Positions 23,629 through 31,987 of a DNA stretch of 64,000 bases are shown here, one piece after another. The notes beneath the pieces are model-generated. The model searched no databases. It was not told the origin of the DNA and saw only the letters and a list, made by a program, of their open reading frames with translations. The position numbers were made by a program, and so were the translations under genes. The stretch is taken from the IMG/VR virus record IMGVR_UViG_3300050821_006235, positions 1-64,000 of that record. The stretch is one strand, 5' to 3'. Positions within the stretch are counted from its first letter, which is position 1. Each line of letters opens with the position of its first letter. Source of the DNA: a virus.

Positions 23629-24851
23629 AGTTCATCTGGCGCACGACCCCCGACACCGGCGTCGTCGCCGCGGTGGCACGGCAAACCACCGCCGCAGCCG
23701 ACCTCGCCAGCATCGACGGCCAGGACCGGCTCGCCGACCCGCGAACCAACCCCGCCGTGCGCGGGCACGCCGACCAGCTCCGCGACACCCAGCACCGGCG
23801 CGCCCTGGACGCCGACCACGAACGGTTGCTGCGCCGGCACCGCGTCGCCGACACCCGCGCCCAGCACGCCGAGCGCGCTCTCCAGGCACTCCAGGCCGCC
23901 CGTGAGGCGTCGTCGGCAGCCCGGTCGGTCCTCGCCCTCGATCAGGGCCGCACCCGGTTCATGGGTGTCGCTCTGACCGCGTCCCTGGCGCTGTCGGCAG
24001 GGTCCGCGATGGGTGTCGCCGCTCTCGCCGAGCGACTCGGTGCGCCCGGCCAGGTCGGGTACATCGCCGAGGTCGGCCTGACCGGTCTCACCACCACTGT
24101 GATCCTGTACCGGTCGCATCTCGCCCAGCACGGCGGACGTCTGACCGGCTGGAAGGCGTGCGTTCTGTGGCTGCTCATGGTCGGCCCGCTGGTCTCTTCG
24201 ATGGTCGCGAACGCGTTCGGGACGGGGCCGGTCGGGGTGGCCTGCTCGGTGGGTGCGGCGGCGTTCTCGCTCCTGTCGTACGTGATCGCCGACGCGAGCG
24301 CGGAAGCGCTCCGGGTTCAGGCGGCGCTGGTGTCGGGAGCGGACGAACTGGAGCTGCGTGAGATCGCGACCGGCGACGAGTTGTTCACCGCGCGGGCCGA
24401 ACTGGGCATCGAACCGAACCTCGTTCAGTCCGGTCTGTCGGACCGGTCCGCCGAGGCGGTCCAGGCCGGTCCGGAAATCCAGACCGAGACCGGACTCCCG
24501 GACCGGTCTGCGGACCCGGACCGCGAGCCGGTCCCGGACCGGTCCGAGACGGCGGAACCAGGCCGCAATGGGGACCGGACCGAGACCGGACCGAAGACCC
24601 GGACCCAGACCGCCAAGAAGACCGCACCGAAGAAGCAGACCCGGACCGGACCCAAGACCCGGACCGACGTGCTCCTCGTCAGGGCCCGTGCCCTCGACGA
24701 GGCCCACCTCGAAGACACCGGCCGGCACATCTCCGCGGACAACCTGCGGGCCAAGCTCCACATCGGCAAGACGGCCGCCCTGGAGCTGGTCCGGCAGGTC
24801 CGCTTCACGCCGATCGACGACGAAACGACCGCCGAGGAGGCGACCGGATGA
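23625..24851 (+). CDS. DUF2637-type membrane protein, Spd-like
   Basis: 408 aa, ATG at 23625 overlapping the WhiB stop. A soluble head with a coiled coil (about 60-100), four membrane segments at about 112-136, 145-163, 177-198 and 201-222, then a repetitive Thr/Lys/Arg-rich linker, and a C-terminal HTH-like domain (SADNLRAKLHIGKTAALELV). This resembles the DUF2637 proteins of Streptomyces plasmids and AICEs that sit beside traB and spd genes. The linker's DNA holds four GACCCGGA octamers. Confidence 0.75.
   Translation: MKFIWRTTPDTGVVAAVARQTTAAADLASIDGQDRLADPRTNPAVRGHADQLRDTQHRRALDADHERLLRRHRVADTRAQHAERALQALQAAREASSAARSVLALDQGRTRFMGVALTASLALSAGSAMGVAALAERLGAPGQVGYIAEVGLTGLTTTVILYRSHLAQHGGRLTGWKACVLWLLMVGPLVSSMVANAFGTGPVGVACSVGAAAFSLLSYVIADASAEALRVQAALVSGADELELREIATGDELFTARAELGIEPNLVQSGLSDRSAEAVQAGPEIQTETGLPDRSADPDREPVPDRSETAEPGRNGDRTETGPKTRTQTAKKTAPKKQTRTGPKTRTDVLLVRARALDEAHLEDTGRHISADNLRAKLHIGKTAALELVRQVRFTPIDDETTAEEATG
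24513..24663 (+). repeat. Cluster of GACCCGGA octamers, clt/TRS-like
   Basis: The octamer starts at 24513, 24596, 24638 and 24656, all on the plus strand, within 151 bp and inside a coding region. TraB of plasmid pSVH1 recognises GACCCGGA repeats in its clt locus (recalled from the literature). Three of the four are in one codon phase and encode TRT, so a protein repeat is an alternative cause. Related CCGGACC sequences crowd the same stretch. Confidence 0.55.
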
Positions 24852-25084
24852 CCACCACCGAGACCACCACGTCGGGCGCGGCCAACACCGCACCCGGCAG
24901 CGCGAGGACCGGACGGTCCTGGAAGGTCCCCGCAATGCTCGGCTTCGCCGCCGCATGGTTGCTGGCGTTCGCCGGTCGCCTGGCCGATGCCCCGCCGATC
25001 GTCGGCTGGGTGGTCATCGGCCTGGCCGTGGCTGCGCTGGTCGCGGTCCGGGCGGTTGCCGCACGTCGCAGAGGTGCGAAGTGA
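24848..25084 (+). CDS. Small membrane protein, Spd-like
   Basis: 78 aa, ATG overlapping the previous stop (ATGA). A Thr-rich head, then two membrane segments (MLGFAAAWLLAFAG and WVVIGLAVAALVAV) and a basic tail. The size and position match the short spread proteins between the DUF2637 and traB genes of Streptomyces plasmids. Confidence 0.7.
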   Translation: MTTTETTTSGAANTAPGSARTGRSWKVPAMLGFAAAWLLAFAGRLADAPPIVGWVVIGLAVAALVAVRAVAARRRGAK

Positions 25085-25308
25085 GCGCCGCCGCCGAGCA
25101 GCACGCCAAACGGGAGCGCCACACCCTGAGCAGGGCGCGGAAGGCCCGCACGCCGTTGCAGAAGACCGCGCCGTGGTTCGACGCGTGGCGGCGCCGGGTC
25201 TCCGAACTGCCACCGGAGGCGGCGGACGCGGAAGCGGTCGCATTGACCGCGCATCTGAAGGCAGCCATCGAGCGGCTCAAGCCACAAGACGGGGGTGACG
25301 GATCGTGA
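25081..25308 (+). CDS. Small basic protein
   Basis: 75 aa, GTG overlapping the previous stop. A basic N-terminal half with a Trp pair (TAPWFDAWRRRV), then an acidic helix. Coupled to the next gene. Function unknown. Confidence 0.65.
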   Translation: MSAAAEQHAKRERHTLSRARKARTPLQKTAPWFDAWRRRVSELPPEAADAEAVALTAHLKAAIERLKPQDGGDGS

Positions 25309-25787
25309 CCGGTACGGCCGAAATGAATGGGCAATCGGGCAAAGGCATCGACCCGGTGCCCTTCGAGGATGCGGCCCATCGCGACGCAGGCGCGCGCGCG
25401 GGCGACGCGCGCGCACGAGACGAGCAGATCGTAACAGACGGCGACGACGAACCGCCGCCACCCGCCGACCTGTTCGACGTCGAAGCGCTCATCAACCTGT
25501 GGGCGGACCAGGCCAAAGCCACCTCCGCCCGCATCTGGGCATGGTTCAGCGGCGACCGCGGAGTAGGCCGGGAGCACCCCGGCTCGCCCGTGGACCTCTT
25601 CACCTACTGGTGGCGTGCACCCATGGCCGGCAGCTCGCAGGCATTGCGGTGGGTGCAGCGCATTGACGCGCTGATGGTCGCCGCCCCGGGTGTCGCTGGT
25701 TTCACCGCGTTCCGCTGGCTGTGGGAGCGCCCCCTACGCCGCTACCTGTTCATCCTGCTCGCGTTCATCACCTGGAGGTACTCGTGA
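25305..25787 (+). CDS. Membrane-anchored protein of the transfer module
   Basis: 160 aa, GTG at 25305, overlapping the previous stop. An acidic disordered head (DDEPPPPADLFD), a Trp-rich amphipathic middle, then a C-terminal hydrophobic part (ALMVAAPGVAGFTAF, LFILLAFITW). It overlaps the next gene. Spd-like by context only. Confidence 0.65.
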   Translation: MTGTAEMNGQSGKGIDPVPFEDAAHRDAGARAGDARARDEQIVTDGDDEPPPPADLFDVEALINLWADQAKATSARIWAWFSGDRGVGREHPGSPVDLFTYWWRAPMAGSSQALRWVQRIDALMVAAPGVAGFTAFRWLWERPLRRYLFILLAFITWRYS

Positions 25788-26245
25788 CCACGTTGGCCGC
25801 CCCGTACAGCGTGGGTGTCCCGCAGCATTACACCGCCATCTCGATCTCAGCGGCCGTGGTCGCCCTGGTGCTGGTGCTGCTGCTCCAGTGGCGTCCGCTG
25901 GGCCGGTTGAGCTTCCTCGTCCCGTACCTGTGCATAGTCGCCGGGCTCGGTTTCGCCGCCGCGTTCCTGCGGTCGTGGGCGCACAGCTTGGCCGGGCTGG
26001 GCCGTACGACGATCCCGTACGTCGGTGTGGCGGTGCCGATCGTCGTTGCCGTGGTCCTGCTGTTCATCGTCCTGTACGACCTGTGGCCGGGTCATCCGAC
26101 GAACCGGACGACGGCTCTGGCGGCGACGTTGCTGCCCGCGTTCGGCCCGGAGATCGGCGGGTTCATCGGCTACGCCCTGGCTACCGCCCTGTCGTGGCTG
26201 GCGGTCACCGGGGCTGCCCTCATCGCCACAACGTTCGGAGTCTGA
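25784..26245 (+). CDS. Four-helix membrane protein
   Basis: 153 aa from GTG at 25784. About four membrane segments, including AVVALVLVLLLQW, LCIVAGLGFAAAFL, VAVPIVVAVVLLFIV and WLAVTGAALIAT. No enzyme motif. In this context an Spd-type channel or scaffold component is plausible. Confidence 0.7.
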   Translation: MTTLAAPYSVGVPQHYTAISISAAVVALVLVLLLQWRPLGRLSFLVPYLCIVAGLGFAAAFLRSWAHSLAGLGRTTIPYVGVAVPIVVAVVLLFIVLYDLWPGHPTNRTTALAATLLPAFGPEIGGFIGYALATALSWLAVTGAALIATTFGV

Positions 26246-26247
26246 CC

Positions 26248-27090
26248 ATGGAACTGCTGACCTTGTGCTTCGTCCTGGCGTGGACGATGCGGCACTGGTG
26301 GGACGGCCGCAAGAACGACTACCGGTCCCCGGACGGCGACTACCGGCAGCGGGTGCGGGGTGCTTCCCAGCGGCACGCCGGGCAGCGGTTCGCCGCCGGT
26401 TGGGGCCTGTACCAGCTCCGCCACGGGTGGGGGCCGATGGCCGCCGACGTCCGTGACGGGTGGGACGGCGCCCATGCGGCGGCCGACCGGTGGCGAGGAG
26501 GCGAAGCCGACCGGCCGACCATCCGCGACGCGTGGCGGGGCGGGTGGGGCGGCGCCGCACGGCCTGAACCGGCCATCCCACAGCGTCCCGGCTCGCCCGG
26601 CCCCGCACCCGCACCCGCACCGATTCCCGTGCCGACCGCGCCCAACGTCCCGGTCAACCCGACCAGGACCACACCCGACACCACAACCGGAGGAACCATG
26701 GCTGAAACCGCGACCGGCGAAGTCAACATCGGCGTCTACCGCCTGCACCTGCGTGTCGTCATCCGTGACGCCACACAGAGGATGGAAGACGCCGCCCGTC
26801 GTATCGCCGATGCCGACGCGGCGATCACCGCGCGGGGCGCCACCCACGACAGCCTGTCGGGCGCCGGGCTCGGCCCGCAGACCACCGGCGGTATGGCCGC
26901 CCTCATGGAGTACGCGCTCGAAGAGAGACGCGAGGCCGGGCAGGCGCAGGCGCGAGCCGAGGCGGAGCGGGCCACCGCCGAGGCCGAACTCGCCAACCTC
27001 GACGCCCAGGGCCACACCACCATCGAGGAAGCCGTCGGCGCGGCGTCCGCACCGGTGGCGACCGACACCACCTTCTACCAGCGGGTCTGA
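26248..27090 (+). CDS. Unknown protein with Trp-rich head and coiled coil
   Basis: 280 aa, ATG at 26248, 2 nt after the preceding stop. It starts with one short membrane-like helix and a Trp-rich basic region (WDGAHAAADRWRGGEADRP), then a Pro-rich linker, and a C-terminal coiled coil (EERREAGQAQARAEAERATA). It ends just before a hairpin. Possibly a transfer accessory protein. Function unknown. Confidence 0.7.
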   Translation: MELLTLCFVLAWTMRHWWDGRKNDYRSPDGDYRQRVRGASQRHAGQRFAAGWGLYQLRHGWGPMAADVRDGWDGAHAAADRWRGGEADRPTIRDAWRGGWGGAARPEPAIPQRPGSPGPAPAPAPIPVPTAPNVPVNPTRTTPDTTTGGTMAETATGEVNIGVYRLHLRVVIRDATQRMEDAARRIADADAAITARGATHDSLSGAGLGPQTTGGMAALMEYALEERREAGQAQARAEAERATAEAELANLDAQGHTTIEEAVGAASAPVATDTTFYQRV

Positions 27091-27097
27091 TCGCAAC

Positions 27098-27130
27098 GGC
27101 AGGTGCCCGGAAACGGTCCGGGCACCTGCC
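27098..27130 (+). terminator. Perfect 13-bp hairpin before the TraB-like gene
   Basis: GGCAGGTGCCCGG (27098-27110) and its complement (27118-27130) enclose a 7-nt loop, 8 nt after a stop and 12 nt before the next ATG. The ribosome site GGAGGGGAG follows directly. It may terminate or attenuate transcription into the TraB-like gene. Confidence 0.7.
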
Positions 27131-27142
27131 CATGGAGGGGAG

Positions 27143-29074
27143 ATGAGCATGCAGCAGGCCGAGCAGGTACGGGCCGAACTGCCGCGCACCCTTGCCCCGC
27201 CCATCGCGAGGTCGGCGAGGTCATCGAGGACGGCGAAGGCGGCGGGTCGTCACGGGTGGCGGCTCCGTAAGCAGATCTCCCCGCTCGCCGCCATGGTGGG
27301 TGTGTGGGTGGCCGGGTGCGTGCTCCGCTGGACGGGCCTGTCCTGGTGGATGGCACTCGCCGCTGGTGCCGCATGCACCGCTCTGGGCGCGGCGGCGTCG
27401 GTGTGGCGGCTGAACCGGAAGATCGAGCGCGTCTACGCCGCGGCCGTGCTGATCGCCATCACCCTATGGGCGACCGCCGCAACCCGGTACGGGATCGGCC
27501 GGCCGATGCCCGCACTGCTCGCCGGTGGTGGGGGACTGCTGGCGTTGCCGTGGTGGTGGCATCACCGGCTGCGCGGCTCCGGCAAACACGACCCGGAGGT
27601 GCTGCCCGAGGACGCGGAGGAGGACCCGCGCATCGGCCAGTGGGCTGCCACCGTCGCACGTCCGGGCGGCCCGCTGACCGATTCCCGCCTGGTCGAGTGT
27701 GAGGACATCCGCGGCGGGTGGGCCGGAACCATCGAGATGCTGCGCGGCAACACCGCCCGCGCCGTGATGGCCACCGCCGACATCGGCGCCGCGTTGAAGC
27801 TCAAGGCGGGGAGCATCGTCATCGAGCCGCCGCCCGAAGGCGAGTTGCACCTGGCGAAGATCCTGGTGCTGCCCGACAACCCGCTCGCGAGGCGTGTGGA
27901 CTGGACCGGCCCCACCATCGACGTTGAGTCCGGGGTGTCGGTGCTCGGCTGGTACGCGGACGGGGAACCGGTCCACTACAGGCATTACCGGCCCGGCTCC
28001 GGCCCGATCCATGACCTGATTTCCGGGTGCACCGACTCGGGCAAGTCCCGCACCGTTGACCAGCTCCTCGCGGAGGAACGCCAGTCCGGTGTGATCGTGT
28101 CGCACGTGATCGACCCGCAGGGCGGCCAGTCCCTGCCGGACTGGCAGGACAACGTCGATAGGTACGCCCGCAGCATCCAGGAGGCGGTCTTTCTGCTGAT
28201 GCAGGCACGGGACCGCATGTACGCCCGCAACGCCTTCCTGGCGTCCGTGAAGTGGGTCGACGACAAGGGTCGCGGCCGGGTCGGCATCGGCCAGTTCACA
28301 CCGTGCGACCCGCGCCACGGCCTGCCGATGCTGTCCATCACCATCGACGAAGCGCAGACCGTCCTCGCCGACGTGGCGTGCAAGGTGCTGGTCGAGGAGA
28401 TGATCGGCATGTCCCGCAAGTGCGGGATCAAGTTCCGGCTCATCACCCAGGTCCCGCTGTTGCCGTCCCTCGGCAACTCCATGGTGATCCGGGACGCGGT
28501 CGCGGCCGGGAACGTCATCGTGCTCAGAACGGCGAACAGGCTCACCGGGCAGGTCGCCCTGAACGGGACGCTCCCGGTGGACCCGTGCAGCCTGCCGAAG
28601 CAGTGGCCCGACGGATCCACCACCTCCGGGCTCGGATTCGTGTCCGCGCCGGGCGCCGACCGTGCGGCGACGATGCGCGTCGGGTACGTCGAGGACGTCT
28701 TCCACTGGGCGACCACCGGCGACCCGGCCGTCTTGGAGCCGTACACCGGGCCGCCAGCCCAGGGCGGCGACGGAGCGTCCCAGGAGACGCCACAGCCCAC
28801 CGCCGTCCCCGACGACCCCGACCAGCAGCGGATCGGCGAAGACACCGTCCTGGCCTACCTCGCCGCGCACGCCGGCCAGGACATCGCCCGCGGCGAGATG
28901 TTCAACACCATTCAGGAGACCGTCGCGCCCGTACCCGCGTTGCGGACCCTGACCAAGGCCCTCACCGACCTCTCCGCACCCGACGTCCGGCTGATCGAGC
29001 GGACCGGGCGCGGCATGTACAGGATCACCGACGCCGGCAGAGCAGAGCTGGAACGGCGCGGCGTCGCAGCCTGA
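27143..29074 (+). CDS. traB: FtsK/TraB-type DNA translocase
   Basis: 643 aa, ATG at 27143 after GGAGGGGAG. Two membrane-rich parts (about 46-90 and 98-142), then a RecA-like ATPase: Walker A GCTDSGKS with K301, Walker B ITIDEAQ with D402 and E403, and a conserved SRKCGIKFRLITQVP block. A C-terminal winged helix (about 565-643) is where TraB proteins read their DNA site. The layout fits the TraB pumps of Streptomyces plasmids, which move double-stranded DNA between hyphae. A phage segregation translocase is the alternative. Confidence 0.85.
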   Translation: MSMQQAEQVRAELPRTLAPPIARSARSSRTAKAAGRHGWRLRKQISPLAAMVGVWVAGCVLRWTGLSWWMALAAGAACTALGAAASVWRLNRKIERVYAAAVLIAITLWATAATRYGIGRPMPALLAGGGGLLALPWWWHHRLRGSGKHDPEVLPEDAEEDPRIGQWAATVARPGGPLTDSRLVECEDIRGGWAGTIEMLRGNTARAVMATADIGAALKLKAGSIVIEPPPEGELHLAKILVLPDNPLARRVDWTGPTIDVESGVSVLGWYADGEPVHYRHYRPGSGPIHDLISGCTDSGKSRTVDQLLAEERQSGVIVSHVIDPQGGQSLPDWQDNVDRYARSIQEAVFLLMQARDRMYARNAFLASVKWVDDKGRGRVGIGQFTPCDPRHGLPMLSITIDEAQTVLADVACKVLVEEMIGMSRKCGIKFRLITQVPLLPSLGNSMVIRDAVAAGNVIVLRTANRLTGQVALNGTLPVDPCSLPKQWPDGSTTSGLGFVSAPGADRAATMRVGYVEDVFHWATTGDPAVLEPYTGPPAQGGDGASQETPQPTAVPDDPDQQRIGEDTVLAYLAAHAGQDIARGEMFNTIQETVAPVPALRTLTKALTDLSAPDVRLIERTGRGMYRITDAGRAELERRGVAA

Positions 29075-29101
29075 CCCACCACTACGAAAAGGACGGCCGT
29101 C

Positions 29102-29419
29102 ATGAACGAGATCGCCTACTCCACGAGCACCCCCGAGCCCGCACCCGCCGATGACCGGAAAGGCTGGGACGCCATGGACCGGATGGCCCTGTGGACCTTC
29201 ACCGCCGCCGACCAGCAGACGTTCAGCGACGTCGTACGGCGCCTCCCGGCCGGGATCCACTTCCGGGTGATCCGGTTCGCGTTGCAGGAACTCGTGGACG
29301 GCGGGCTCGTGACCCGCATGAGCGAGGTGGGTCCGTGGCAGATCACCGCTGAGGGTGCGTCTCTTCTCGCCGAGCGGCTGGCCGCCCAGAAGGCCGCCGC
29401 GATCCGTCAGGCGGCCTGA
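29102..29419 (+). CDS. Small winged-helix-like protein
   Basis: 105 aa, ATG at 29102 after GAAAAGGACG. The stretch FRVIRFALQELVDGGLVTRM and the following wing (WQITAEGASLLAERL) resemble a winged helix, similar in type to the C-terminus of the TraB-like protein just upstream. A regulator or accessory DNA binder (inference). Confidence 0.65.
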   Translation: MNEIAYSTSTPEPAPADDRKGWDAMDRMALWTFTAADQQTFSDVVRRLPAGIHFRVIRFALQELVDGGLVTRMSEVGPWQITAEGASLLAERLAAQKAAAIRQAA

Positions 29420-29421
29420 CC

Positions 29422-29721
29422 ATGGCGACCGAGCCCGCCGGATTCCGTCTGATGCACATGGACAAGCCGGCACATAACTGGGGTGAACTGCGAGGCGTGT
29501 TCCCGACGCTTCAAGAGGCGATGGACGCCGCAGGCCACCCCGACCCGACCCACTGGGTGACGGCCACCGGAGCACCCGATCGGCTGTTCATCGACTGGAT
29601 CCACTATGCCGACGACATCGAGGACCTCTACGGCATCATGCCGTGGTCGATCCACGCGCCTGGTGTCGCCGACCACTACACAGACCTGCTCACCGCTGAC
29701 GTCGTCGCCGAAAGGAATTGA
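29422..29721 (+). CDS. Unknown 99-aa acidic protein
   Basis: 99 aa, ATG 3 nt after the previous stop. A mixed Trp- and Asp-rich sequence (LFIDWIHYADDIEDLYGI). No family recognised. Confidence 0.65.
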   Translation: MATEPAGFRLMHMDKPAHNWGELRGVFPTLQEAMDAAGHPDPTHWVTATGAPDRLFIDWIHYADDIEDLYGIMPWSIHAPGVADHYTDLLTADVVAERN

Positions 29722-29723
29722 CT

Positions 29724-29960
29724 ATGCCCGACATCCCCGCCCTCGCTCGGTACGTCACGGTCGGCCGGGCGGCTGTAGAGGTCACAGCCGACGGTCCGGC
29801 CGTGACAGGGACGTGCGGCGGCTGTGGTGGCCTCAAGACCGCCCGCCTCCGCAGCGGGCCACCGCCGGGCGCATGGGACGGCTTGGTCGCCACTCTCACG
29901 CTTTGGGCTCAGGCGCACGCTGAGGCGTGTCGTATCGCGCTTATGCCGGGCGGGGTCTGA
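29724..29960 (+). CDS. Small zinc-motif protein
   Basis: 78 aa, ATG at 29724 after GAAAGGAA; a TTG 6 nt earlier is possible. A beta-rich start and one CGGCGG Cys pair in the centre, with a late His and Cys that could complete a zinc site. Confidence 0.6.
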   Translation: MPDIPALARYVTVGRAAVEVTADGPAVTGTCGGCGGLKTARLRSGPPPGAWDGLVATLTLWAQAHAEACRIALMPGGV

Positions 29961-29961
29961 C

Positions 29962-30240
29962 GTGGTCATGTTCCGGCGTCCCCGGCAGGAGTCCACTCTG
30001 CCGCCCGAGCCCGACCTGAGCCCGCCCGCCGACACGGTCGTCATGCGGTTCCTCACTCGGGGCGGCGCGACCGTTGTCGTCGTCGAGCGCGAGAGGCCGA
30101 AGTACGGGGAGCGTTTCGGTTGGGTGTGCCTCGGCTGCGAGACGATCGGGCCGTCCGCCGAGGAGGTCGCCGGGTACGTCCGCGACCGCGCCAACCGGCA
30201 TGCGGGCGAGTGCCGCGCAATGCCGCAGCCGGTGGCCTGA
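29962..30240 (+). CDS. Small zinc-finger-like protein
   Basis: 92 aa from GTG at 29962 (ATG at 29968 is the alternative). WVCLGCETIG followed by ANRHAGECR gives a CxxC-H-C zinc site. Basic N-terminus. Function unknown. Confidence 0.6.
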   Translation: MVMFRRPRQESTLPPEPDLSPPADTVVMRFLTRGGATVVVVERERPKYGERFGWVCLGCETIGPSAEEVAGYVRDRANRHAGECRAMPQPVA

Positions 30241-30241
30241 C

Positions 30242-30445
30242 GTGGCGGCCCGCGATGTGGACCGCTACCCGCAGGTGCTCGACACCAGCACCGATGTGTG
30301 GCACCGGCGGCCGGACACCGATGGCGGGGGCGGCCCCAGCTACCCGACGGTGTGCGGCCGGACCGTCACCACACACACGGTGGACGAGCCGGAAGGCGTG
30401 CCGGAAGGGTGGCAGACCCGCTGCCGGGAAGGGTGCTTCGCTTGA
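30242..30445 (+). CDS. Small unknown protein
   Basis: 67 aa from GTG at 30242. Hydrophilic, with Thr- and Gly-rich middle and a final CREGC pair. It overlaps the next gene as TTGA. Confidence 0.55.
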   Translation: MAARDVDRYPQVLDTSTDVWHRRPDTDGGGGPSYPTVCGRTVTTHTVDEPEGVPEGWQTRCREGCFA

Positions 30446-30588
30446 CCACCCGGCAAGCCCTGTGGGCTGTCCTGGTCGCCGTGTTCGGGTACGGCCTGTG
30501 GGCTGTGGCCGGATGGCTTCAAGGGCTCACTGTGGCGGCTCTGGTCGCGATACTGGGCTACATGGTGGAGCGGGGGAGGACCCAGTGA
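30442..30588 (+). CDS. Two-helix membrane peptide
   Basis: 48 aa from a TTG at 30442 overlapping the previous stop. Two short membrane segments (ALWAVLVAVFGYGLWAVAG and LTVAALVAILGYMV). Function unknown. Confidence 0.6.
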   Translation: MTTRQALWAVLVAVFGYGLWAVAGWLQGLTVAALVAILGYMVERGRTQ

Positions 30589-30845
30589 ATGACCGGACCA
30601 AACGCGCTCTCGCCGACATCGACGACGTGATCACAGACTGGAACGGCAGCAGGGACTCGATGCGGTGGAGTCCGGGGCCGCCGGAGACTGGCGAGCGTTC
30701 CATCCTGAGCCAACGCCCGTCGCTCGTTGGGTCGGACGGGTCGGGCGCGTACACCGTGCGGGCCATGCTGCACACCGGGAGGGCGGCCACGTTCCGTACC
30801 GGCGTTTGGGCCAGCCACCAGGCGAGCGAAGGGACCACGCAGTGA
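30585..30845 (+). CDS. Small unknown protein
   Basis: 86 aa from GTG overlapping the preceding stop. Hydrophilic; starts with a helix (TKRALADIDDVI). Coupled on both ends. Confidence 0.55.
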   Translation: MNDRTKRALADIDDVITDWNGSRDSMRWSPGPPETGERSILSQRPSLVGSDGSGAYTVRAMLHTGRAATFRTGVWASHQASEGTTQ

Positions 30846-31201
30846 GTGACCCGAAGGCCCGGCTGGACGAGGATGAGCGAGTGGCCAGCGAGGCTGTCGC
30901 TGGCCCGTGGACGGCCAGCGGCGGCTACATCACCGGTGGCGAGCCACCCAACGACGGTGACTTCGGCGAAGTCCACATCCTGCCGTACGCCCCCAACGAG
31001 TACGACCCCGACGAGAAGACCGCCGCCCACATCGCCCGCCACGACCCCGCCCGCGTCCTGGCGGATGTCGAGCGCACCCGCCGGATCATCGCCGAGTGCG
31101 AGTACGTCATCCGAGACAGCGCCAACCGGGACACCGGAGACGGGGTCGGCTTGGCTGAGACCATTTTGGGGATCCTTGGCGACGAGGTGAGCGGACAGTG
31201 A
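30842..31201 (+). CDS. DUF6221-like protein
   Basis: 119 aa from GTG overlapping the previous stop. The HIARHDPARVLADVERTRRI block and the RLDEDE start fit the DUF6221 family common in actinobacteria and their phages. A second member is encoded at 33627-34229. Function not known. Confidence 0.7.
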   Translation: MSDPKARLDEDERVASEAVAGPWTASGGYITGGEPPNDGDFGEVHILPYAPNEYDPDEKTAAHIARHDPARVLADVERTRRIIAECEYVIRDSANRDTGDGVGLAETILGILGDEVSGQ

Positions 31202-31416
31202 CCACCACGCTGACCGAGCCGGACCAGACCCGGCCGGACGCCGACGACGGCGACCTCGTGCACTTCTGGTGCTGCGACCAGAACGTTGCGATGTGCGGAG
31301 CGGACATCAGCGACGAGCCGCTCGTCCCGGACGCCAGCGCAGAGGAGGTGTGCACGCTGTGCCGGATCGTCGATGACAACCGGTGGGCGTGCCCGGTACC
31401 GGGATGCTCGCCCTAG
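31198..31416 (+). CDS. Small Cys-rich protein
   Basis: 72 aa from GTG overlapping the previous stop. CCDQ, CGAD, CTLC and CPVPGC give up to seven Cys, suggesting one or two zinc sites. Acidic. Function unknown. Confidence 0.65.
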   Translation: MTTTLTEPDQTRPDADDGDLVHFWCCDQNVAMCGADISDEPLVPDASAEEVCTLCRIVDDNRWACPVPGCSP

Positions 31417-31506
31417 CTCCTCATAAGCCTCATTCTGTGGAGTTAACGATCTTGTAGGGATTGGAAAATCCCGGAAATTATGCGTCTGAGATGAGAGAAT
31501 GAAGGC

Positions 31507-31635
31507 ATGAGCAACGACACCGAGGTCCGTTCCGACAGCGAAGCCGAGATGCACCCTGACGACATGTGGGTCTTCCAGTGCGGCATCGAGGGATGCTCTC
31601 TGACGGGAATCCTGCACACCCACGAGCAAAGCTGA
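31507..31635 (+). CDS. Short acidic Cys peptide
   Basis: 42 aa, ATG at 31507. Acidic head, then FQCGIEGCSLTGILHTHEQS with a CxxxxC and two His, a minimal zinc-finger pattern. The 90-bp gap upstream is relatively AT-rich (TTGGAAAATCCCGG) and may hold a promoter. Confidence 0.5.
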   Translation: MSNDTEVRSDSEAEMHPDDMWVFQCGIEGCSLTGILHTHEQS

Positions 31636-31672
31636 TTGAAGCCATGGGCCACATCGACGGAGAGAAGCAGCC

Positions 31673-31987
31673 ATGACGATCGACATCTCGGGTCTCGACA
31701 AGGGCGCCGTCCTGGCCGCCTTGTGGAACAACGCCGCCCTGCCACCGAACCACGCCGTAGTGCACCCCCGCACCCGCCCGATGACCGTTGACGAGGCCCA
31801 CAAAGCCTTCATCGCCGAGGGCGGCCACGGCTTCGACTACTACCAGGACCGGATTTTGAAGTTCCACCTCGGAGCCGACGAGTTCGACCCGCGGTGGTAC
31901 GACCGCGACAACGGCCAAGGCCTCGCCGAGCGCGTCATCGAGCACCTGCGCGTCACCGGTTCCGTGGACAAACTCGCTGACGCATGA
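31673..31987 (+). CDS. Conserved phage-type protein, unknown function
   Basis: 104 aa, ATG after GAGAAGCAGCC. ISGLDKGAVLAALWNNAA, an MTVDEA helix and DEFDPRWYDRDNGQGLAER resemble a small protein family I recall from several bacterial phages. Overlaps the integrase start by 4 nt. Confidence 0.7.
   Translation: MTIDISGLDKGAVLAALWNNAALPPNHAVVHPRTRPMTVDEAHKAFIAEGGHGFDYYQDRILKFHLGADEFDPRWYDRDNGQGLAERVIEHLRVTGSVDKLADA

Noticed and set aside
26360-27142. Extended N-terminus of the TraB-like protein
   Set aside because: The extension overlaps the 280-aa gene at 26248 and is Pro/Arg shadow; ATG at 27143 with GGAGGGGAG is the start.
27464-29575. 703-codon leftward open frame opposite traB
   Set aside because: No start signal or domain; high-GC shadow of the translocase gene.
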